This document shows, one piece after another, positions 56,792 through 64,000 of a stretch of 64,000 nt of DNA (within the stretch, counting starts at the first letter, position 1; every line of letters starts with the position of its first letter). The notes under the pieces were generated by a model. The model was not told the origin of the DNA. It searched no databases and was given only the letters and a program-made list of their open reading frames with translations. The stretch comes from Amphibalanus amphitrite (lineage: Eukaryota; Arthropoda; Thecostraca; Balanomorpha; Balanidae). The translations under genes were made by a program, and so were the position numbers. The stretch is from positions 80,597 to 144,596 of the forward strand of contig NW_024883047.1 of the NCBI RefSeq assembly GCF_019059575.1, written 5' to 3'.

Positions 56792-57984
56792 CCCGCGACC
56801 TGGTGGGGGGGGGGCTATTTTTTGCCCCCCCTCCAGACTTTTCGATATATCTCCAGAACCGCTGCGCCGATCGTCACCAAACTTTCAGTACCCTCCCGGA
56901 CATCAATTTTACACATTGTGACCAAAAAATTTTTCCAAAAGCTATGATAGGTTGGCCGGAAATGACGTCAGAGTGACGTCATGTTCTGCCGTTTTCGACC
57001 CAAAAAAGGGTTTCGCGGGAAGAGCTGTCAGGCCTATAGCTTTGCAAATACAGAAAAATGTTTAAGACATAAAAGCTGTAAAATTAACACGGCTACAAAA
57101 CTGCTATCTCGAATTTTTGAATTTTTTTGATTTTGACCCCCAAAAATCAAAAAATAGATTTTTGGGAAATAATAGTCAAAAAATCCAAAAAGTTTTTTGA
57201 ATTTCGCAAAAACCGGAATATATGTGATAGTCCTTACCGCCTTCCATCCACATACAAAATTTTAGATTGATACCTCTTTTTTGGCGAAGTTATAGCGAAA
57301 AAAACTGTTCAAAATTGATGACGTCAAATTTTCAAACTCAATTTTTAGCAATTCTAGACCTCGTAGTGCAAATCAAAGACCACCATTAGACTCCCCGTGA
57401 CGAGCTGCATCGAATCGATATCCATTTTATGCAAAAATATTAACTTTGAAATTTGACCTTTTTTGACCTGACCTTGACCTGACCTCCACCAGAAAGTGAC
57501 CTAAACCGTACCTGATGGTCTTATAACCAACACCATTGGGTTGGAAATGAAAAACTGGCCATAAAACATGCATCGCACAACCTTAGTAAAGTTGGGTTCA
57601 TGTGGTGACCCTTCGTGACCTTTGGTGACCTGACCTGTGACCTGACCTGGTATAACCAGTGACCTCTAATAGCAACATATGTACTAGACAACTGACGTCT
57701 TATCGCTGATTTTCGACAAAATGCGTTTTACTCGGTGTTATAGCGCTTTCCCTAGAAGCCCCGTGAACGGTGAAACATTTTATCTTTGACCTGACCTGTG
57801 ACGTCATCGGTGACCCCGAGGTCAATAAAATTTGGTTTCCCTCAACAAATTTGACAGGGCTATCGAACGCCGTTTGAATTTTGCGGATCCGTCCAGTAGT
57901 TTCGGAGATACGAGGGGGGGGGGGCAAAAAATAGCCCCCCCCCCCACCAGGTCGCGTTATAAACAGACCCCACCAGGGCGCGGG
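56792..57984 (+). mobile_element. TTAA-flanked element, family I
   Basis: 1193 bp between TTAA at 56788-56791 and 57985-57988. Termini CCCGCGACCTGGTGGGG and (inverted) CCCGCGCCCTGGTGGGG. G/C-run blocks at about 56804-56831 and 57913-57946. It is the uninterrupted relative of family H and related to families C and D. Confidence 0.92.
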
Positions 57985-58270
57985 TTAAATTTATGATAAA
58001 ATTGTCTTATCATGTGAAAGCTATAACGCATTTTCACGGATATGTAGGAGTGCCCCTCCCCCGCTCCTCAGCCTGTGGGCTCTGCCGCCGCTGACTTTGG
58101 GGCTGACTGGTGGCCGCTGTTGAGCTGTTGCCGTCCGTCGTCGCGCTGCTGTCGTGGTCCGGGCCGTGGGCCGCCCGCGGCGGTGCTCGTTGTCGGCCGC
58201 GGATTGGCTGCCCCTGGACGGCCCGACCCGGCGTTGGGTCGGGCGTCGCGTATGTTCTGATGCGGAGTCT

Positions 58271-58602
58271 CCCCCGTGCCGTCGTTTCCATCCGCAGGAT
58301 ATTCAAATCCTTCTCCTCCACGCCGCAACCCCTTCTCTAGGCTGGACAGGCAACTTTATCTCATGCGGGCAGTGCTCCCTTGGAGCAGCACCGCTGCTCC
58401 CGGGGTAGCACTCCCGTAGCCGGGTGCAGAGAGTACTTGGGGGCTGATCGGCCTGTCCATTCGGACGGGCTCAGCCCCGGTGACTCTAGGGTGCCTGCCC
58501 AGACCAATGTCTCCCCCAACTTCCTACCTCCCGGCTCTGCAATGGTCTCATTGGACCGAAAGGGCCTACCGCGCCCTAACCCAACAAAACAAACAAACAA
58601 AC
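58271..58602 (+). mobile_element. Short retroposon (SINE or 5'-truncated LINE) with 12-bp target duplication
   Basis: A perfect direct repeat GATGCGGAGTCT (58259-58270 and 58603-58614) flanks 332 bp that end in an AAAC-repeat tail (caaaacaaacaaacaaac). That is the signature of target-primed reverse transcription. The body is GC-rich, with no clear pol III boxes or protein, so SINE versus LINE 3' end is undecided. Confidence 0.8.
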
Positions 58603-59333
58603 GATGCGGAGTCTGATGAAGGGCCGAGGGCGGCGGCATTCAAGTCATGCCACGTCGTCAGAACAGGTCGGTGTGCGCCGAGGGCCGGTGTAGAATCATA
58701 GAAGCATTCAGGGACCCGTTCGACATTCGACGGGCCCGCTGCAATTAAACACGCCACCGCTTACAGCCGCTCAAGACGTATAGGGACGGGCGTTTTGTCG
58801 GAGCGATCCTGCATGCGTGCAATGGGTGACCATCAGCAGGGAACAACGAAGCATGATAAGGATTCAGATAGATAAGGATGCAGATGGAGTGAGAGTGAAT
58901 TTACCACCCGTGCTGTACGCAAAATTTACATATTTACATAAGGTTCTGAACAGCATGATTAGGAGTGACTGGGACGACCAGCATCCAGCAGGTCTTTTTT
59001 CTTTATTTTTCATTAACTGCCTAATTAACGATTTTTAAATAAGCAATGTCTAAATCAAATGAGTGATGTTGATTTTAATTGTAAAATGACGAGATTGAAT
59101 GTCTCGTGTTTAAATCCATGTCTATCGTCTAAATACGTAAGGCCTTGTCGAAATTGAATGCCCCTTGCCGAAATCATGACTGATATCGATGTGGTGTGCC
59201 CGATGTCAAAGTAGAGCCCATCATATGACGAAACAAAATGCCCCTATTCGAAGCAAATGAGAGATCGCTAAAATTGAATGCAATTCGCCGAAATTGACTG
59301 AAAAGATGCCTATTTTGAGTGCAAAAAGGTGTA

Positions 59334-60254
59334 CATCTGCCGGATTATTTGATCCGATGTTCCACTGTTCAGGCTGCCGGTGTGTCAATGTCCTTACATG
59401 ACTTTGACTTTACCATGATTGTTTGGGGGGGATCGGATCCCCCCCAGGCGGTCGCGGGATAAGCGGCTGGATCTATTAGGTATACGAGGATCTATTGCGG
59501 ATTCTACTGTATGTTCAGCTGTGTTGCAGCCTAGCCTCAAAATAGAAATGAAGGGAACTCCCGAAGATTCTGGACATATGGCAGCGGCTCAATGCGGGTG
59601 ATTCCTGCGCAGCTGACTCAAACCTGACGACATACATATACTTTTAAAATTTATTAATTTTGCTCACGTCATAAATTTTTGAACAAAAATATCAAAACGA
59701 CCTTTGAATCTTGACTTTCGTTATTCGGTTCCTTACATTTGTAAAATGTTCATGCTATTTAGTTCTCATGTGTGAAAACCTGTTAAAATTATCATGCTTA
59801 CATAAGCCCTGTGTCAAAGCTATCAATCAAATAATTGGTTTCAATGACGTAATGAAAAAACTATTTTACTACTGGTAACACTTCACTCGTTTTATAATTT
59901 GAGCGTTGGTATGTATTTATATTTATGCGGTGTGTGTCGGGTATGATGTATGGTGTGTGTTTCAAATTTAACGGCGGCGTCCTGTGGTATTAATCGGAAT
60001 TCTTAAGCGACGGGGGGACGTTCTGTCTAGGAGGGGTAAGTTTCTTGCCTCTGGATTCGGCCATCCGGGTCAGGGTTTGATTCCCGGGCGATGCGCGTCA
60101 GCGTGGCGCACGTGGCGGCAACGTGAATTGCAACGTGAAAGGCGTTTTTTAAAACGTTCAGCGATAGATAAGAGCACCAGTATATATGTTACAGGCAAAG
60201 AGAAATTCCGGGCATTTTGCAAAATGCCTACGTATTCGTAGAGGAACTGTACTT
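59334..60254. other. Spacer with element remnants and a tRNA-like patch
   Basis: It includes a stub of the family L right end (about 59424-59461). At about 60074-60089, GGTTTGATTCCCGGG resembles a pol III B box or tRNA T-arm, but no A box or cloverleaf could be built around it. Otherwise AT-rich with no gene. Confidence 0.35.
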
Positions 60255-61102
60255 CAGTCGGGGGAGGTTTGGTCAATCGTTGTCATTTTTAGCACGTGCT
60301 ATTTTTGTCACACGTGCTAAAAATGACAACGATTCTGCTATTTTTGACAACGATGAGGCCTATTTCACTCCTCAGCGAGGAAATGAAGATTTTGGAAAGA
60401 TAAACACTGATTTTGGAAAAGAAGTGCTGCCACCTGGTGCAAGACGAAGAATCCAGCTTTAATATGCCTGTTATTTGTATGGTAGTTTGTTTTGTGGCCT
60501 GAAGTTGGAACTTAAAATTGAAGCATCCGAAAATGATCGATATTGATCGAAAACATGATGTTGATGAAAAAAATAATATTTTAAGTTGAGAGAGGAGGCC
60601 ATTTTATCCAGATGCAGAAGTTTACTTCTTGAAATTATTTTTGCTAATGATGGCTGCTAATTATCCCTCATTACATGGCAGTCGTCGTAAGCAAAAATAA
60701 TTTCAAGAAGTAAACCACCGCATCTGGATAAAATGGCCTCCTCTCTCAACTTAACATATTATTTTTTTCATCAACATCATGATTTCGATCAATATCGATC
60801 ATTTTCGGATGCTTCAATTTAAAGTTCCAACTTCGGGCCACAAAAAAGGGTATACTTCAACGTTGGACTACCATACAAACAACGGCCATATTAAAGCTGG
60901 TTTCTTCTTCTTGCACCAGGTGGCAGCACTTCTTTTCCAAAATCAGTGCTTGTATTTCCAAAATCGTGATTTCCTCGCTGAGGAGCGAAATCGGCTTCAT
61001 CGTTGCTAAAAATAGCTGATAGCGTTGTCATTTTTAGCACATGGTTGCCAAAAATGGCATGTGCTAAAAATGACAACCATTGACCAAACCTCCCCCAACT
61101 GA
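60255..61102. repeat. ~850-bp foldback palindrome (arms ~400 bp)
   Basis: The arms (60255-60656 and about 60689-61102) are inverted copies around a short spacer. The outer ends are CAGTCGGGGGAGGTTTGGTC and its near-perfect complement. ACTT occurs just outside both ends, a possible 4-bp target duplication. Each arm carries its own nested hairpin, for example GTTGTCATTTTTAGCACGTG with its complement at 60279-60330. A foldback DNA element is likely. Confidence 0.85.
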
Positions 61103-61259
61103 CTTGGAATGTCAATATCACTGACCTCAGGGTTATGTTGATTTTGCGACCTTTCTATTATAGGTAGGTAAGTCAACAGGAGACAATTGAACTGCGCCTC
61201 TGTTGCACAAAATTCATATAAACATACTAAACAATGCACTCAATAAACGGGACACAGGT

Positions 61260-61735
61260 AGCCGCAGCAGGGAAATGTGACAACCTTAATTAAAATTTCG
61301 AGATATACATTTTGTACATACTGTTACTCTTATCAATCGCTGAAAGTTTCAAGCCTCAAGGCGATCGTTCTGTCGGTGTAGCTATGACGAGGATTGAAAC
61401 TTTCTGAGGTGAGGTCACTTGACCTGACCTGGTAACCTGACCTTGAGAGCCCTGGGCCTGAAATTTTCACAATGTGTGGAAAAGATGCCTGAACAGTGAC
61501 ATAGGCGGCGGAACGGGGAGGGCACTGGGGCACCGTGCCTCCCTTTGATTTTGGCATTTTAACATTAGCCCTATGGGCGCTGCATGGAAACAATGGGACC
61601 AAAAGTCGGCAGTGCGCCCTTAATTGAAGGTGTTCTGCTGCTACTGCCTGCTGAACGCGCCGCTGTTGGTTAGATATCTGCGAAAAACCACAGGGGGGGG
61701 GGTGTGTTCAAACACCCCACCCGGCCCGGCACGGG
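61260..61735. mobile_element. Right part of a TTAA-type element
   Basis: Ends with a G-run/C-run hairpin (61693-61723) and ...GGCACGGGTTAA (TTAA 61736-61739). The preceding sequence shares family phrases with 20921-21130. The left terminus was not found. Confidence 0.6.
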
Positions 61736-61739
61736 TTAA

Positions 61740-62102
61740 GTGATTAACCATCGAGAGCAAAGAAAAAAGGCTACAGGTGGGGCCGATTCTGCTTCCTATC
61801 CCCCCCCCCCCGCACACACACATCAGTTATAAGGCTAATACCTAGGTGTGTACAATTTGCTTTTTACCATGCCATTGAAACACTAGGTAGTAAGCAAACA
61901 TTAGTTCACCAAGTTCTGGAAAAGTGCAAAAACTGATCAAGTGATCACTGATGTCAAGGAAATATCCGGAGCATTCATTTATATATCCTGAGAAGACAGA
62001 TCTAGGTGCCTGATTACCAGCCTACCAAATTTCATGCATGGTGACTCATGCGTATTGTCTATGCTGGTCTGAACTGCTTTTGGTACATGTGCTCTTTTTC
62101 AG
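61740..62102 (+). other. Upstream intron of the CHORDC1 gene
   Basis: Ends in the acceptor ctctttttcag at 62102, so the 5' UTR is spliced. The non-coding 5' exon was not identified. A C-run with CA repeats lies at about 61801-61820. Confidence 0.45.
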
Positions 62103-62146
62103 ATACTGACCAAGCGTCCTTTGAAGATCTTTTCCATAAAAGTAAA

Positions 62147-63891
62147 ATGTCACAGTCTAAGGAGCTTCAGTGCTACAATCGTGGATGTGGAAACAAATAT
62201 AATCCAGAAGAAAATAAACAAGGTAAGTCTATGATAAGATAAATAAAAGAAATTGACGTTTTCCTCGACATCAAAAATGAAAAAAACCGAATAATTATAT
62301 AAGAAAAAAATGGTGAGCTTTCGGCCACTGGCCTTTATAGACTTAATAAGGTAAGTCGATGTTCTTTTCATAAGCATTGTTTCAAAATGTGGGTGCTGAC
62401 TTAGTTAGACTACATGTCATGACAATTTAAATTAGGCCCTGATGTGAGTTGGAGTGTTGCTCGGCTGGTGCAGGTGACGTGGCCTTATGTGCCCCTGTGG
62501 TGCAGATCTTGGGCCCAGGCTGTGGTATAGTGCTGGACTATGATGCCGCTATGACTTTTTGGAAGACGACGCTTATGCGGTGTATATACACCGTAATTTG
62601 GTGTTGGGTGGGATGCCCACCCTGCCCGACATCGACTAGGGTTCGACCTCGAGCTCAGGACTGGGTCAGTTGTCGGTCAGTGGTCGGTCAGTGGTCGGTC
62701 AGTCCGCTGACAGACCGATGCGCTGGCTGGCGAGGCTGTATGTCCGCCCGGTTCAAGGTTTAGCTGTATTACTGTGCAATTGTGCATAGTGGATAAATGT
62801 GATAGGCACGCAAAACAGTCGGCATAACAAGAGTACGAGTTAAAATGTGTTGTGTTCGTTCCAGATTCGTGCACATTCCACCCTGGAGCGCCATTCTTCC
62901 ACGATGCTTACAAAGGCTGGTCCTGCTGCAACAAGAAAACAGTTGACTTCACCGAGTTTCTCAACACAAAGGTATATCCCGAGTCCCAGCTGAATGTTTA
63001 CTTATGGCACTGACAAGACTAAATATTCTAATGTAGATAGTGAGACCTGTCCGGCTGTCTCTTTGTTGATAGTTCCTGTTTTGTGCTTGGTATTGTGTTT
63101 GACTTGAGTAGCAATCAGATGTAACATCAAACATTCTCAGCTCATCGTTCAAGTGCATGGATACGTCCCTCACCTCAGCCATATGACTGGCTACCATCCC
63201 CGCTGTTCTTACCCCACCCGCCCTCCTTCAGGGTGCACCAAAGGCTTCCACAGCGACGTGAAGCCGGTGGAGCCGGAGAAGCCCAAGAAGGAGTCGTCAC
63301 CGCCCTCCGTCGGAGAGCAGATCTTCTCCCCGCAGGCGCCCAACAGGAAGATCGAGCCGCCCAAGCCGCGGCCAGCCGTTTGACACTCCGATGGTACGCG
63401 TCCGGCGTGTATGGAGGACCGCAGAATCGGCGTGACGCGAGCTCGAGTGGCCGCTCGACTGGTGGAGAGACGGTGAAAGGTTTTCAACTTGTGACTTTTC
63501 GTATAATATTTACTTACTGTTTGGCTATATTGTGTATTACGATGAATGTGTTGCATGCTCACGATAGAATATCATGTGAGATATATTTTGCCCACCTGCT
63601 ACAGGTACGCCTACAGCGCAGAAAGGTTTGCTGTGTATCACAAAATTTAAACTAAACTAAATAGTTTTATTCTAGCAAAACGTGAACCATATGTTCTAAG
63701 CATCCTGATTCCTGACATCTGTTTTCCTCGCCCCCGCCGAGCTGCGCTGATCTGAGCCGGTTTTCGTTACAGTGCTGCTGCCCTGCACAGTCGCCCTCTC
63801 TGAGCCAGGCGCTAAAACAGCGGGCCAGCAGCGTGGCCGACCCGAGCCGGGGGGACGCTAACCACTAGTGCCCGGTACTAGACTGTAAGAA
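62147..63891 (+). CDS. CHORDC1: CHORDC1/morgana, 5' exons (partial, with frame problems)
   Basis: This is a CHORD zinc-binding protein of the HSP90 co-chaperone group. The start ATG (62147) lies inside an exon that begins after the acceptor at 62102; the protein starts [15 protein letters not shown]. Exon 62147-62222 joins in phase to 62865-62971 ([20 protein letters not shown] and [16 protein letters not shown]), completing most of CHORD-I. The next exon (63232 to about 63415) continues [20 protein letters not shown], but its frame needs one more G at the acceptor (cag|ggtgc). Near its end GTTTGA gives a stop where dropping one T gives AVDTPM followed by GTACGC. A fourth exon (63773 or 63791 to 63891) encodes [14 protein letters not shown] and the start of CHORD-II, CKNGGCK, ending at donor GA|GTGAGG, with an in-frame TAG at about 63869-63871. 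The rest of CHORD-II and the CS domain lie beyond the window. Confidence 0.82.
62675..62712. repeat. Short tandem repeat (GGTCAGTGGTC)
   Basis: Three to four copies of the 11-mer ggtcagtggtc in the first coding intron of CHORDC1. Confidence 0.7.
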
Positions 63892-64000
63892 CGGCGGCTG
63901 CAAGGAGTGAGGCAGCGCGACTGCTGGTGCGATGGGTCATGTGATGGTGGTTGACTTGAACTGTAGATATGTGATGAGGCTACCCAGGACTGCCCTGGAG

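Larger units (their letters stand above)
56512..59333. mobile_element. Terminal-inverted-repeat element with TTTCGACA-rich ends, hosting other insertions
   Basis: The ends TACACCTTTTTGCACT (56512) and its inverted match (ending 59333) open into arms where words such as ATTCAATTTCGACA (left) and TCGAAATTGAATGC (right) recur (about 56530-56760 and about 59040-59330). Inside are family I (56792-57984), a GC-rich tract (58030-58260) and a retroposon (58271-58602). The element interrupts the LINE fragment on its left. No transposase is recognised. Confidence 0.7.

Noticed and set aside
58034-58340. Overlapping GC-rich ORFs on both strands
   Set aside because: They cross a retroposon target duplication at 58259, so the frame is interrupted by an insertion; composition alone explains the openness.
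60060-60090. tRNA gene around GGTTTGATTCCCGGG
   Set aside because: No acceptor stem, D-arm or A box could be fitted; only the T-arm-like word is present.

Overview
The window is metazoan nuclear DNA, most likely arthropod and probably crustacean. Genes have small exons with canonical GT-AG introns. A complete troponin C has intact EF-hand loops only at sites II and IV, the crustacean pattern. A barnacle would fit, but that is inference. Most of the window is transposable-element DNA.

Five protein-coding genes can be supported. (1) 986-3145, plus: the large 3' terminal exon of an unrecognised low-complexity protein. (2) 3619-5397, minus: troponin C, five coding exons joined here in phase, lacking only the exon with the initiator Met. 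(3) 11824-24807, plus: a type II membrane METTL24/FkbM-like methyltransferase of 408 aa in three coding exons with an 11.5 kb second intron. (4) 34016-47913, minus: a secreted 608-aa protein (signal peptide, Ser/Thr-rich stalk, 11-residue-repeat coiled coil, Cys-rich EB-like modules, one SRCR domain) in six coding exons with a TATA box. (5) 62147-63891, plus: the 5' part of CHORDC1/morgana, with two apparent 1-nt frame problems and one in-frame stop.

The rest is dominated by a diverse family of roughly 0.9-1.2 kb elements flanked by TTAA. Each has CCC(T/G)CGCC-like inverted termini followed by a G-run/C-run mini-hairpin, and an interior dense in AGGTCA/TGACC half-sites. They look like piggyBac-type (TTAA) non-autonomous elements. 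At least fifteen copies are present, several nested or back to back sharing one TTAA. Two nearly identical 4.3 kb hAT-like elements sit in opposite orientation at 18687-23009 and 28849-33179, each with its own perfect 8-bp target duplication. Other elements are a 301-bp (GGAGTC)n hAT MITE, TA-flanked GGGGA(G/A)-ended elements, long-arm foldback elements, a dead Tc1-like transposase, a dead LINE reverse transcriptase and a short retroposon with a 12-bp target duplication. Minisatellites lie at 22.1-22.7 kb (and its inverted copy), 33.6-34.0 kb and 41.4-42.9 kb.

The genes show no obvious shared pathway. I found no CRISPR, operon or prokaryotic system. The most unusual content is the transposon architecture and the spread of nuclear-receptor-like half-sites.
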